Source: Hymenobacter siberiensis (GTDB lineage: Bacteria > Bacteroidota > Bacteroidia > Cytophagales > Hymenobacteraceae). From it: a stretch of 64,000 nucleotides of DNA. Numbering within the stretch: position 1 is the stretch's first letter; every line of letters begins with the position of its first letter. The stretch covers positions 2,046,001 to 2,110,000 of the forward strand of contig NZ_JAHLZY020000001.1 in NCBI RefSeq assembly GCF_018967865.2, read 5' to 3'. The notes beneath the pieces were generated by a model. That model did not search any database. It was not told the origin of the DNA and saw only the letters and a list, made by a program, of their open reading frames with translations. This document shows, one piece after another, positions 52,859 through 62,039 of this stretch. The translations under genes and the position numbers were made by a program.

Positions 52859-52863
52859 AGTAA

Positions 52864-53088
52864 GCCGTCAGTTCGCCCTTTGAGCTGGCCGGCCCGCTCA
52901 CCGAAGCCCTGCTCATGGCCAACCTCGCCATTCGCGGCTACGATATTCAGCGGCCCAAAACCATCGGCACGGGCTTCGACTACCCCGGCCGCGGCATCGA
53001 GCTGCTTTGGGACCCGCAGCAGCTGCGCGTCACCAATTTCGAGGAGGCCAACCAGTTTGTGAAGCGCACGTATCAGCCGGGCTGGTAG
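52864..53088 (+). pseudogene. Gfo/Idh/MocA oxidoreductase, C-terminal fragment
   Basis: SPFELAGPLTEALLMANLAI, IELLWDPQQLRVTNFEEANQ and FVKRTYQPGW are typical of the C-terminus of Gfo/Idh sugar or inositol dehydrogenases. The NAD-binding N-terminus is gone, replaced by the IS fragment. It is in the same orientation as the Hen1 fragment, so a deletion between them fits. Confidence 0.8.
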
Positions 53089-53131
53089 AAGCGGGGCAGG
53101 TCTAGGACCCGTGGATATCAGGCAAAATGCT

Positions 53132-53218
53132 GTCATGCAGCGCGCAGCGAAGCATCTTTATCGCAATGGTGATTGATTGCGTTGAGCGGTAAAGATGCTT
53201 CGCTGCGCGCTGCATGAC
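53132..53218. repeat. gtcatgc-family palindrome
   Basis: Arms gtcatgcagcgcgcagcgaa and its complement around about 45 bases; arms differ from other copies at a few positions. Confidence 0.85.
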
Positions 53219-53244
53219 GGTCAGTTTATTACTGCCCGCATACC

Positions 53245-53703
53245 CTAAAACGGGTCGTCGTTCACCTCCACCCAGTAATTATCCGGGTCCTGCAGATATA
53301 CTTGTTTTACCCCATCGGGCCGGGCGGTCGATTCCTTGGCCAGCCCGGCCCAGCTGCCGTAGGTGGTGGCGAGCTGGTCGAGGTGGGCGGTGAATTTCTT
53401 CAGGTCTTTCACGCTGAAAGCCAGGTGCAGGTTCTTATCGTGCGGCTCCACTTTGGCCGCGCCCTGAATGATGTGCAGCTGGCTGTGCGGCCCCATCCGA
53501 AACCAGACGTGCCGGCCGTCCTTAAACGGCTCCGGAATCTGCTGCAACTCCAGCACCTTGCCGTAGAAATCCACGCTCTTCTGCAGGTCGAAGACGTAGA
53601 GCGCGACGTGGCTGACCGCCGGGGTGCTTTGGGCGAAAGCAGGTTTCGCGCTGCTGAGCGCCATTAGCAGGCTCAATGAGACGCTGAAAAGCGTTTTCTT
53701 CAT
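53245..53703 (-). CDS. Exported VOC/glyoxalase-like protein (152 aa)
   Basis: Signal peptide MKKTLFSVSLSLLMALSSAKPAFA, then the VOC fold: VSHVALYVFDLQKSVDFYGKVL, WFRMGPHSQLHIIQ, HLAFSVKDLKKF and VYLQDPDNYWVEV. His and Glu are at the usual metal positions. An exported VOC protein is less common; the substrate is unknown. Confidence 0.88.
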   Translation of the reverse strand: MKKTLFSVSLSLLMALSSAKPAFAQSTPAVSHVALYVFDLQKSVDFYGKVLELQQIPEPFKDGRHVWFRMGPHSQLHIIQGAAKVEPHDKNLHLAFSVKDLKKFTAHLDQLATTYGSWAGLAKESTARPDGVKQVYLQDPDNYWVEVNDDPF

Positions 53704-53970
53704 GGTTTACGAAGTGAATTAGCCGTGCAAACTGGCCGGTGAAAGCTGCCGCAAGGTGCAATTATTTTGCGAGTTGCCCGTGCCTCATCTTTCTGGTTTG
53801 CAGTGGTTTGGCTTGCCGAATGTGCATGGGTAGAATGGCTAAATCTGTTCGGGCTGCTCATTGCGCGTGGCATAAGCGCCGACGATACCCGGTAGCGGGT
53901 GGCAGAGCGCGCCGGGCGGGCGGCGCTATTTTTGGGTAGTCACATTTTTCAGCCATCCATTTCTTGCCGC

Positions 53971-54735
53971 ATGAACAGTAATTCCGCCTTCAGCCTGACC
54001 GGAAAAATTGCGCTGGTAACCGGCTGTAACAAAGGTATTGGCCAGGCCATGGTCCTGGGGCTGGCCGAAGCCGGGGCCGACATCATCGGTGTATCGGCCA
54101 CGCTGGCGGCCGATGGCGGTGACACCGGCCGCTAGGTGCGGGCGCTGGGTCGCGCTTTCCACGCCTACCAGGCCGATTTCAGCCAGCGTACCGCCACCGA
54201 TGCCTTCATCGCACGGGTGCAGCAGGATTTCCCGCGCATCGACATCTTCATCAACAACGCCGACACTATCCGTCGCGCCCCCGCCGCCGAACATTCGGAC
54301 CAGGACGACATGCTGGCCATTAACCTTGACGCGCCGTTTCGCCAGGCCCGCGCCATTGGCGGCCAGATGCTGCGGCAGGGCAGCGGCAAAATCATCTTCA
54401 CGGCTTCGCTGCTCACCTTCCAGGGCGGCCTCAACGTGCCCGGCTACACGGCCAGCAAGGGTGCCCTTGGCAGCCTGGTGAAGGCGCTGGCCAACGAATG
54501 GGTCGGCCAGGGAGTGCACGTAAATGCCATTGCCCCCGGCTACATCGCCACCGACAATACCACTGCCCTGCGCCAGGACGCAGAGCGTAGCCAGACCATT
54601 CTGGGCCGCATTCCGGCCGGCCGCTGGGGCACCCCGGCGGATTTTAAAGGCCCCACCGTGTTCCTCACCTCGGCCGCTTCCGATTACGTGCACGGCACCA
54701 TCCTCACCGTGGATGGCGGCTGGATGGGGCGGTAA
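53971..54735 (+). pseudogene. kduD: KduD-like SDR with an internal amber codon
   Basis: MNSNSAFSLTGKIALVTGCNKGIGQAM begins the NAD-binding motif; after GGDTGR a TAG (54133-54135) interrupts, then VRALGRAFHAYQADFSQRTA continues in the same frame. TIRRAPAAEHS, YTASKGALGSLVKALANEW and YVHGTILTVDGGWMGR are typical of 2-dehydro-3-deoxy-D-gluconate 5-dehydrogenase. The NNAG motif reads NNAD, another sign of decay. The stop replaces what is usually a charged residue (Glu). A GTG at 54136 could restart. Confidence 0.8.
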
Positions 54736-54762
54736 TTGCAGGCTGATTTCTTTTATGAAGTA

Positions 54763-55944
54763 GTGGTCCAAAAACTTTAATTGGTCGTGTCGGATTAAGG
54801 GTGACTAAGTCCTTCGTTATGACCCTTTATCGCCTTTACCTGACCGCCGACGAACGCCAGACCCTAGAGGGGTGGCAGAAGAAGTATAAAGCCCATTCGG
54901 CTAAACTTCGGGACATTCAAATTTTGTTGAACAGCGACGAGCAGACCGGGCGCCGCCCGGCCCTGGAACTGGCTGCCGTGCTGGGCATCTGCACGCGCAC
55001 GGTGGAACGGGTACGCCGTCAGTTCTGCGAGGAAGGCCTGAAGATGTTCGAGCCGAAAGTACGTAAAACGCGCTCTGACAAGAAGATAGATGGTCGGGTA
55101 GAAGCCCATCTGACGGTCTTGCTCTGCCAAAGTCCCCCCGACGACCACCCGCGCTGGCAGTTGGGGATGCTGGCCAACCGGCTGGTGGAGTTGCAGGTAG
55201 TCGAGCATATTTCGACCACAATGGTGGTGCGGCTGCTAAAAAAAACGAACTTAAGCCTTTTCAGGGCCCCATGCAATGGGTGATTCCGGCCGAAGAGAAC
55301 GCGGCCTTTGTGTGCCAGATGGAGCAGGTGCTCGACGTGTACGAGCAGCCCTACGACGCGGATTTTCCCGTCGTGTGCCTGGACGAATCGCCTAAACAAC
55401 TACTCGATTACCAAGAATTTACTGCTTCCAACGGGCAGCCACACCGCGATTCGGAATACGTGCGCCGGGGCGTGGTGGAGTTGTTCGTCGCCACCGAACC
55501 GTTGCGCGGTTGGCGCGAGTTGACCGTGGAGAACGACCACAAAGCCGCCACGTGGGTGCAGTTCGTGGCCCGGCTAATGGACACGACCTCCCGGGAAGCG
55601 AAAAAAGTGCGCTGGGTGATGGACAACCTGAGTACGCACCGAATCAGCAACTTCTACGCCCACTTCCCACCGGAAGTCGCCCGGGCCTATGTGCAGCGGA
55701 TGGAAATCATTTACACCCCCGTCCACGGGTCGTGGCTGAATATGGCTGAAATTGAATTCTCCGTCCTCACGCGCCAAGTGCTTGACCGCTCCTTTTCGAG
55801 CAAAGAAGCCGTGCAGGCGGTCGTCGAACGGTGGAAAAACAAGCAAAATGCCAACCTAAAACCGCGCAACTGGCAATTCAAAACCGCTGATGCCCGCATT
55901 AAATTAAGCCGATTATACCCGATTATTTAATGTTTTTTGACCAG
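54763..55944 (+). mobile_element. IS630-family element (1182 bp)
   Basis: Terminal inverted repeats begin GTGGTCCAAAAAC and end with the complement of CTGGTCAAAAAAC, flanked by TA on both sides (54761-54762 and 55945-55946), as expected for IS630 insertion at TA. Carries an apparently intact transposase in two frames. Confidence 0.87.
54819..55930 (+). CDS. IS630-family transposase made by -1 frameshifting
   Basis: Frame one (54819-55283) has the HTH part: LELAAVLGICTRTVERVRRQFCEEG. It overlaps frame two (55271-55930), with FPVVCLDESPKQLL, VRWVMDNLSTHR and SWLNMAEIEFSVL, giving the three acidic DDE residues. Eight A's at 55238-55245 precede a join RLLKKNELKPF by a -1 slip, so one protein of about 370 aa is made. 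Frame one alone ends in a short unrelated tail. Confidence 0.87.
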
Positions 55945-55962
55945 TAGTGGGGGTTTTGTGCG

Positions 55963-56823
55963 TTAGGAAGCTGCTGAATACGCTTTCACCTCCTGCCGCG
56001 AAGTGCCCAGGCCGTCGATGCCCAACTCCACCACATCGCCGGGCCGGAGGTACACGGGCGGCTGCATGCCCAGGCCCACGCCGGCCGGCGTACCGGTCGA
56101 GATGATGTCGCCGGGCAGCAGCGTCATAAACTGGCTGAGATAGGAAATCAGGAAGGGAATCTTGAAAATGAGGTTGGCGGTGGTGCCGTCCTGCATCATT
56201 TGGCCGTTCACCGAGAGCCAGAGGCGTAGGTTGTCGACATCGCCAATCTCATCGGGCGTGGCCAGGAACGGGCCGACCGGCGCAAAGGTGTCGCAGCCCT
56301 TGCCCTTGTCCCAGGTGCCGCTGCGCTCCAGCTGGAACTCACGCTCCGACACGTCGTTGTGCAGCGCGTAGCCGGCGATGTAAGCGGGCGCATCAGCCTC
56401 CGTGATGTAGGAAGCGCGTTTGCCTATAACCACGGCCAGCTCCACTTCCCAGTCGGTTTTCACCGAGTTTTTGGGGATGATGAGGTCGTCGTTCGGCCCT
56501 ACGTAGGCCGTGGTCGACTTCATGAACAGTACCGGCTCGGGCGGGGGCGTAGCGCCGGTTTCGCGGGCATGGTCGGCGTAGTTCAGGCCGATGCACAGGA
56601 TTTTGGAAGGCCGGGCCACGGGCGGGCCGAGCCGTTCGTCAGCGGCGATGGGCGCGAGTTGGCCTTCGTTGGCCAGCAGGAATTCCCGGAGTCGTTGCAG
56701 GCCGTGGGAGGCGAAAAACGTCTCGTTGTAATCTTCTCCGAAGGCCGAAACGTCGAATTGTTGGTCCTGGATGATGACGCCCGGCTTCTCGTGGCCGGGC
56801 TGGCCGTAGCGGATGAGTTTCAT
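55963..56823 (-). CDS. Fumarylacetoacetate hydrolase-family protein (286 aa)
   Basis: Start MKLIRYGQPGHEKPGV at 56823. GLNYADHARETG, PVLFMKSTTAYVGPND, DWEVELAVVIGKRA (metal Glu pair) and GYALHNDVSERE (metal Asp) are the FAH signature, with STGTPAGVGLG near the end. Closest in type to 2,4-diketo-3-deoxy-fuconate hydrolase or ureidoglycolate lyase-like proteins. The KduD and Gfo/Idh remnants nearby support a sugar-acid pathway. Confidence 0.9.
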   Translation of the reverse strand: MKLIRYGQPGHEKPGVIIQDQQFDVSAFGEDYNETFFASHGLQRLREFLLANEGQLAPIAADERLGPPVARPSKILCIGLNYADHARETGATPPPEPVLFMKSTTAYVGPNDDLIIPKNSVKTDWEVELAVVIGKRASYITEADAPAYIAGYALHNDVSEREFQLERSGTWDKGKGCDTFAPVGPFLATPDEIGDVDNLRLWLSVNGQMMQDGTTANLIFKIPFLISYLSQFMTLLPGDIISTGTPAGVGLGMQPPVYLRPGDVVELGIDGLGTSRQEVKAYSAAS

Positions 56824-56940
56824 TTGGTGGTGCAGATGAGGCAAATAGAAGCTGCAAGAACGTACTGCCATAGGGATTGCCAAAAAAAGAGCCATGACTT
56901 TCGCCACGGCTCTTTTCATAACGTTTTATCCATCAGCTGA

Positions 56941-57675
56941 CTATTCGGCCGAAGAAGACTGCTGAAACTGCTTCATCATTTCCTTTCCCTGCTTGGCGTG
57001 GTTGGCCAGGAATTCGGCGTGCTGCTCCGGCGTACGTTGAGTGCCCAGACTGGCCAGGTGCTCGCGCAGCTTATCGGCGGGCATATCGGCCCCATAGTAC
57101 GGCGTGCCGGGCTGCTGCCGCCACGACTCATGCAGGCTGCCATCGTCCACGGCATCAAAGCCCAGTTCATCCACCAGGGCCATTACTTGTTGCTTGGCGG
57201 CGGCATCATCGCCGGCCACGGGCAGGGAAATACGGCCAGGCATGCCAGCGGGCTGGCCCTTTTTTTTGAGGTGGTCGGCGTAGATGTTGTTGAACACCTT
57301 CACCACGGGGCGGCCCAGGTGCTGCTGCACCCATTCGCTTTCGGTCAGGTCGCTGCTTTCCAGCTCGGGTATCCGGCCATCGCGCAGCAGGGGGTAATAG
57401 TTGCTCGTATCAATAATCGGCACATCAGCTGGCACACCCTCAAACAGGTCTTTGGGCAGGTCGGGGATGTTTTTCAGCGGAATGGTTACCACGATAATTT
57501 CACCGTAGTGGGCCGCTTCCTGAGCCGTGGCGGGTGTTGCGCCGGTTTTCTGGGCCACACCCTTTAGGGTTTCGGGGCCGCGGGAGTTGGCAATGAGGAC
57601 CGAGTGACCGAGACTTGTGAGCCGCACGGCAAGGGCGCTGCCGATGTGGCCGGCTCCAATGATTCCAATTTTCAT
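56941..57675 (-). CDS. NADPH-binding F420-reductase-like protein (244 aa)
   Basis: MKIGIIGAGHIGSALAVRL is the Rossmann motif and LIANSRGPETL supplies the NADP-binding Ser/Arg. IDTSNYYPLLRDGR and VVKVFNNIYADHL follow in the order of COG2085 proteins. It transfers hydride with NADPH; F420 is not expected in this phylum, so the acceptor is unknown. It is followed by an IS insertion 17 bp upstream of its ATG. Confidence 0.88.
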   Translation of the reverse strand: MKIGIIGAGHIGSALAVRLTSLGHSVLIANSRGPETLKGVAQKTGATPATAQEAAHYGEIIVVTIPLKNIPDLPKDLFEGVPADVPIIDTSNYYPLLRDGRIPELESSDLTESEWVQQHLGRPVVKVFNNIYADHLKKKGQPAGMPGRISLPVAGDDAAAKQQVMALVDELGFDAVDDGSLHESWRQQPGTPYYGADMPADKLREHLASLGTQRTPEQHAEFLANHAKQGKEMMKQFQQSSSAE

Positions 57676-57737
57676 GCGAGTACTTGATTAAATAGGACTT
57701 ACGCATTTTGGGGTACTTTAAGCAAAACCGCCCGCTC

Positions 57738-58900
57738 ATGCTGACCCAAACCGCTTACATCGAGTACCTGCTCAGTACGCCCACGAACTACACCTGCACG
57801 CATTTGACAGCCCATCTGCCCGATGTAAGCCACGACCAGGCAAATCAGTTTTTGCGCACGAGCACACTGCCCATCAATTAGTTGCGCGAATTAGTTCAGC
57901 CCTTGCTCCACGATTCGCCTGCGGTTTTTCTGCTCGTCGACGACAGCGTACAAGACCAACGCCACAACCGCTTTATCGCCCTGACCAAGCGGCTGTATTC
58001 GGGCAACGCGCACGGCATGGTCACCGGCATTGGGCTGGTCAATTTGGGGCATAGTAGCGGCGAAGCCGGGGATTTCCTACCCCTGGATTACCGCACCTAC
58101 GCGCACCTGCGCGCCCGACCAAGAAGACCAAGACGAACAGACGAAAAACGACCATTTTCTGGCCATGTTTGACCAGGTTGCGGCGGAGGGCAAACTACTG
58201 GCACGCACCATTTTATTTGATTCCTGGTATGCGGGCAGCACGAATTTGAAACGCATTCATCGTGCCGGTTGGACGTTTTTCACGACCCTGAAAAGCAACC
58301 GGTTGGTGAGCCTGGCCAAAGAAAGCGGCTACCAAGGCCTGACTACGCTGGAGCCGCCGCCCGGCGGTTGGAGTCAGGGCGTGGAAGTGCGCCTGAAAGA
58401 AGTGCCCTTTGGCGTAAAACGCTTCAAGCTAGTGGCCACGAACGGCGACATTGAATGGGTGCAACCCAAATTGTCGCTTCCACCCTTCGGCAATGGTGCC
58501 GGATTTACGTTGTTATCGGCCCAGGCACCAACGGTGGCCCATTCAGCGCTACGCGCAGGGCTGACAATGCGACAATTTGGGTTGCACCCCATTGAATGGT
58601 TCATTACCAACCACTTGGCTGCTCATCTGACCCGCGAAATGGTGATTGAAGCCGTGCAGGTGCGTTGGCAGGTAGAGGAGTTTCACCGCAGCTTCAAACA
58701 GTTGACGGGGGTCGGAGAAGTGCCAGTGCCGGAAGGAGATGGCGCAACGCAACCACTTGGTCTGTTGTTACTTGGCCTGGGTATCGCTGCGTCAACACGT
58801 CCGCCGCATGGGGCAAACTATTTATCAGGCGTACCAACAGCAATGGGCACCCTACCTGCGGGATTTGCTCCAAAAACCACTCATTCAAGCACTTGTATAG
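57738..58900 (+). pseudogene. IS701/IS4-like transposase, inactivated
   Basis: MLTQTAYIEYLLSTPTNYTC opens, an in-frame TAG lies at codon 48 (57879-57881), LLVDDSVQDQRHN follows (Asp), then frames change near 58110 and again near 58715. FDSWYAGSTNLKRIH (Asp) and VRWQVEEFHRSFKQLTG (Glu) complete the catalytic set; the last frame ends YLRDLLQKPLIQALV. A 132-bp palindrome is inserted in frame. Confidence 0.82.
58459..58590. mobile_element. MITE-like 132-bp element inside the IS transposase
   Basis: Terminal inverted repeats of about 20 bp (gtgcaacccaaattgtcgc and gcgacaatttgggttgcac) enclose about 90 bases. A 9-bp target duplication, attgaatgg, flanks it (58450-58458 and 58591-58599). Element plus duplication is 141 bp, 47 codons, so the frame is kept. 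It encodes no protein. Confidence 0.88.
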
Positions 58901-58934
58901 TCGAGTGCGTAAGTTCTATTAAAGGGTTTTCGCA

Positions 58935-58988
58935 ACAGCAATTGGTTGCTGCAAGCAGCTAAACAGTTTCGGCAGCCAATTGCTTTTT
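58935..58988 (+). terminator. Hairpin terminator-like sequence
   Basis: agcaattgg pairs with ccaattgct, followed by six T, shortly after the IS end. Confidence 0.6.
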
Positions 58989-58989
58989 T

Positions 58990-59475
58990 AGAAGTGGGCA
59001 GCCGGCTGTTGGTAAATAGCCGCCGTTTCATTACCAGACGGTTGCTATTGTTTTGCGCGCAGCTAGCTGGCCACCCTGCTCACAAAGCGGGTGGAAGCGT
59101 AGTGGGACCACCTGATATCGTTCGGCCCACTTGTTCGTCAAGGTAGCTATCGGGAAGTGCCAGCAGGTGGTTGTGGGCGTCGCAGGCCCGGGAGAGCCTG
59201 TTGCACCAGATGCGAACAGACAGAAACCTGCGGGGCCTGCTTTCACAAACCTGAAGAATACAGGTATTTGCATTGTCGGTACTGGCTTGGGCGCGTTGCC
59301 CCATCCGCTTTTCACCGGCTCCACTCAACCTATCAATAACTTATGGCACCACGGTCAGCGCCGTTAACCCCGCCGTCACTTACACCACTACCATCTTTCA
59401 GTAATGAGCCCCCGTATGGCCTGCACAGTATTCCATTTTTACGCTACCAAAAGGCCAGGCTGTCACTGAAAAAAC
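58990..59475. other. Decayed coding region, no intact gene
   Basis: A frame ending at 59403 (ITYGTTVSAVNPAVTYTTTIFQ split by codon shifts) looks like the end of a beta-rich exported protein; other parts hold stops in all frames. Read as remnants, not a gene. Confidence 0.35.
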
Positions 59476-59511
59476 AAAAAGGCCCTTCACTGCAAGTGAA
59501 GGGCCTTTTTA
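59476..59511. terminator. Bidirectional terminator
   Basis: aaaaaggcccttcact pairs with agtgaagggccttttt. Confidence 0.9.
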
Positions 59512-59523
59512 GCAAACGGTAGC

Positions 59524-59572
59524 GGTCTGGACGGGACTCGAACCTGTGCTGTAAGCCGCTGGCTTCCAGAGG
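59524..59572 (-). other. 3' fragment of a tRNA gene, probable attachment site
   Basis: On the minus strand ACAGG-TTCGAGT-CCCGT has the T-arm form, followed by CCAGACC as a 3' acceptor strand. The matching 5' acceptor strand GGTCTGG and a D-arm are absent upstream. A tyrosine integrase gene starts 130 bp away, as in genomic islands that use tRNA 3' ends as att cores. The intact tRNA would be at the other end of the element, beyond this window. Confidence 0.55.
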
Positions 59573-59671
59573 GATGTACACTTTTGCGTGTTTCGGATGC
59601 GCCACTTGGGGCTGTGCTTACTGCGCTACTAAATAATCCATAAATACTGCTATTCGGTGAGAGCTGCTTGC

Positions 59672-59679
59672 TATCTTCG
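59672..59679 (+). promoter_or_regulatory. -7-like element for the integrase gene
   Basis: TATCTTCG, one base from TAnnTTTG, 25 bases before the ATG. Confidence 0.35.
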
Positions 59680-59703
59680 ATCTGAATCAAATAGCACAAT
59701 CAA

Positions 59704-61062
59704 ATGAAAACCAGCGCATATCTGCGGCCGATGGCCCGTAGTCTAGAGAGCATCGTCAGCGTGAGGTACACGCACAAACACAAGTACTTCGCAGTACGCA
59801 CGGGTCTAACGATTTTGCCAAAGTTCTTCGATGAGGACAATGGCACTATCCGTAGGTCACACCCCGACAACATCAAGCTCAACGCCGTTATCCAGTTGAA
59901 GCGGTCGGCCGTGATGAACGCCGCCTTGGACGTGGTGCTGCGAGGGCTGGAGCCGACCGTCGATCTGGTGCGTGACCAACTCAACGGCGTGGTGTCAGCA
60001 CCAACCAAGCAGGTAAAGCTGCACGAGCCCAAAGCGTTACCGCCAGTGCTCGCACCGGACCCGGAGCCCAGGAAGAAGGGCCGACCCAGCAAGGCAGACT
60101 TGGCAGCAAAAGAAGCGGCCAGGACTCTGACCGAGCCCGTGCCCACACCGGTACTGCTGCCGACCACGGGCACGTCACGACGCTTCCACGAGCTGCTGAT
60201 CATGTACGGCAACGGCTCGGTGCACGACGCCGCCTCCACGAAGAAGGACAAGAAGCTGTTCGTGAAGGTGGTCCACGAGTTTCAGGCGTGGCACGACGCA
60301 CCGATGGAGTTTGCAAAGATGGACGCTTGGTTCTACGAGCGGCTGGCGAAGTACTTTCTCGACGTGCGGGGTGGGTTCAACAACATCTTCGGCAAGCGGA
60401 TCAAGGAGCTGAAGGCGTTCCTGCGGTGGTGCGAGACCGAGCACAACGTCAAGGTGCACCAAGCCTACCGGAAGTGGAAGGTGTACCAGGAGGAAAAAGA
60501 GATCGTCTTCCTGACCGAGGAAGAGATCGACAAGGTGTGGGCCATCAAGCACCTGAACGGCACGATGGCCCGCTACCGTGACATCTTCGTGTTCGCCTGC
60601 ATCACCGGCTTCCGCTGGTCGGACATCATTCGCAGCAAGCAGATGGTTGTGCAAAACGGCTTGCTCACGATCCTAACACAGAAAAACAGGGGCAATGCTA
60701 AGGTGCCGATGACGGATCGCATACGGCTCATCCTAGATAGGTATAACGGCGATCTGAACGTCGTGCCGCTGCCCAAGCTCAACCTCGCAGTGAAGGAGTT
60801 GGCGCAGATGGCGGGGCTCGACAAGCCGGTCCACTACTACCGCCACAAGCTGCGGGAGGCAGTTGTCTACGAGGAGCCGATGTGGAAGCTGCTCTCGATG
60901 CACTGCGGTCGGCGCAGCTTCATCACGAACTCGTTCACAAAGGGGTTCTCGGTGAACGAGATCCTGGAGATGATCGGCAGCAGCGACGCCAAGGTGTTGG
61001 GCGGCTATCTGGCCATCACAGGCAGCCACCTGGTGCAGCGTACGAAGCAGCTGAGCGAGTAG
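59704..61062 (+). CDS. Tyrosine-type site-specific integrase (452 aa)
   Basis: The catalytic domain is in the C-terminal 170 residues: Arg in ITGFRWSDI, HCGRRSFITN (His400, Arg403), and the nucleophile Tyr435 in VLGGYLAIT. SAM-like DNA-binding helices lie in the middle, after a Lys/Gly-rich hook-like stretch (PRKKGRPSKADL). It is typical of integrases of Bacteroidota conjugative or mobilisable elements and lies at the left end of such an element, next to a tRNA fragment. Confidence 0.92.
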   Translation: MKTSAYLRPMARSLESIVSVRYTHKHKYFAVRTGLTILPKFFDEDNGTIRRSHPDNIKLNAVIQLKRSAVMNAALDVVLRGLEPTVDLVRDQLNGVVSAPTKQVKLHEPKALPPVLAPDPEPRKKGRPSKADLAAKEAARTLTEPVPTPVLLPTTGTSRRFHELLIMYGNGSVHDAASTKKDKKLFVKVVHEFQAWHDAPMEFAKMDAWFYERLAKYFLDVRGGFNNIFGKRIKELKAFLRWCETEHNVKVHQAYRKWKVYQEEKEIVFLTEEEIDKVWAIKHLNGTMARYRDIFVFACITGFRWSDIIRSKQMVVQNGLLTILTQKNRGNAKVPMTDRIRLILDRYNGDLNVVPLPKLNLAVKELAQMAGLDKPVHYYRHKLREAVVYEEPMWKLLSMHCGRRSFITNSFTKGFSVNEILEMIGSSDAKVLGGYLAITGSHLVQRTKQLSE

Positions 61063-61075
61063 GGTAGGCCTAAAA

Positions 61076-61113
61076 CAAAAAAAGCCCCGCAGTGATGAGC
61101 TGCGGGGCTTTTC
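61076..61113. terminator. Rho-independent terminator
   Basis: aaaaaagccccgca pairs with tgcggggctttt, downstream of the integrase. Confidence 0.85.
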
Positions 61114-61124
61114 TGTTGATGTTA

Positions 61125-61586
61125 CTACATGGTCGATTTAGGCGGCTTGGTTACAGCGTCTGTTATAGACCAGCCTGCGTCAATACGTAAGCGCACCCGG
61201 GTGTAGACCACATTATCGTAGGAGGGTAAGAACGATTCAATCGCTTCACCAAGCGAAGTTTTTACCCCCTTAAAATGCACAGGGCGGACCGTTGCTTTAT
61301 TTCGATGGACGGTTTTCCGGTCAGCAAAGCAGCAGTTGGCTGGGCTGTAGGGTAGGGTTTTATCACGACGCATTAGGTTAAGACGAGGCTCATAGCCGTT
61401 GTCTAACGCCCAATCAGCAAACCGACTATTGCCGTTTTTATCCATCCATTCGGGGCAAATAGTTGCGCCTCTTCCGCCATATGCAGCAAAGTGTCTGCCG
61501 TTAGGATTTGTGCAGTATGTTTTCAAACTGGCATGAATACTCTTCAGCTTTTTGACGCTATCGTTGCGGTCTTGTTCGTTGCGCAT
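61125..61586 (-). CDS. Phage-type HNH-like protein (153 aa)
   Basis: HFAAYGGRGATICPEWMDK, LNLMRRDKTLPYSPANCCFADRK and THRNKATV-like residues match the pattern of phage/homing endonuclease proteins (YGGRG...W...R-D...YSP-NC). The catalytic HNH residues are only partly conserved. The C-terminal half (GVKTSLGEAIES) resembles a NUMOD/AP2-type DNA-binding module. Leftward, in an element with the integrase. Confidence 0.65.
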   Translation of the reverse strand: MRNEQDRNDSVKKLKSIHASLKTYCTNPNGRHFAAYGGRGATICPEWMDKNGNSRFADWALDNGYEPRLNLMRRDKTLPYSPANCCFADRKTVHRNKATVRPVHFKGVKTSLGEAIESFLPSYDNVVYTRVRLRIDAGWSITDAVTKPPKSTM

Positions 61587-61589
61587 GGA

Positions 61590-62027
61590 CTAATTGGCGA
61601 AAAGTTCTTCGGCGGTACAGTAGCGGTCATCGAAGTAGTCAGATGCGGCGCTGCGTACGTCGTCTAGATCAAGCGTCTGGTTGCTGTCGAGGTTGCGGGG
61701 CCACAGGTCGTCACGCTGTAGTTCTTCAATGGCCTCGGCTCTGTAGTAGCTGGCCAGCACGTTGCCGTAAATGTAGTCGGGGTCGAACTCGCTTAGTTTG
61801 ACGGCGTCGTCGTGACGGACGACTACCTCTGGCATGACCTCCTCGTGCCACGTCACCACGTAGTTGAGCACGTCCGTGACGTCGGCCGGTGCGGTTCGCA
61901 GCTTCTCTTCCAGCTTACCAATAAGGCTACTACTGATGTTGAGGATGACGCCGAGCCTGTAGAGTGACTCCTGGGACATGGCCAGGTCGTCACGCAATTG
62001 CTGTTTGGTAATGAAGGGTTGTTTCAT
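61590..62027 (-). CDS. Unknown acidic protein of the element (145 aa)
   Basis: MKQPFITKQQLRDDLAMSQES, then LNISSSLIGKLEEKLRTA and a long acidic helical part ending FAN. No family recognised. Three bases separate it from the HNH-like gene, so the two are likely one transcript with the genes upstream. Confidence 0.6.
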   Translation of the reverse strand: MKQPFITKQQLRDDLAMSQESLYRLGVILNISSSLIGKLEEKLRTAPADVTDVLNYVVTWHEEVMPEVVVRHDDAVKLSEFDPDYIYGNVLASYYRAEAIEELQRDDLWPRNLDSNQTLDLDDVRSAASDYFDDRYCTAEELFAN

Positions 62028-62039
62028 GATGTTAGTGGG

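Larger units (their letters stand above)
51881..52862. mobile_element. Head-to-head fusion of two truncated IS4-type elements (982 bp)
   Basis: Outer ends match as inverted repeats: TACTCTACCCTA at 51881-51892 and TAGGGTAGAGTA at 52851-52862. Inside, two different transposase C-terminal halves point outwards. Neither has its N-terminal half, and the joint is near 52400. No matching target repeat was found, consistent with a deletion or recombination. Confidence 0.8.
57693..58918 (+). mobile_element. Decayed IS (IS701/IS4-like) with an internal MITE-like insert
   Basis: Inverted ends TAGGACTTACGCA (left) and TGCGTAAGTTCTA (right), flanked by a 5-bp direct repeat TTAAA (57688-57692 and 58919-58923). 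The transposase gene holds one stop and two frameshifts. Confidence 0.82.

Noticed and set aside
59131..59403. An intact gene between the decayed IS and the integrase
   Set aside because: The promising frame (ending ITYGTT...TIFQ) is broken upstream by stops, and no start or promoter is seen.
59524..59640. A complete tRNA gene
   Set aside because: Only the T-arm and a 3' acceptor strand are seen; no matching 5' acceptor or D-arm could be found.
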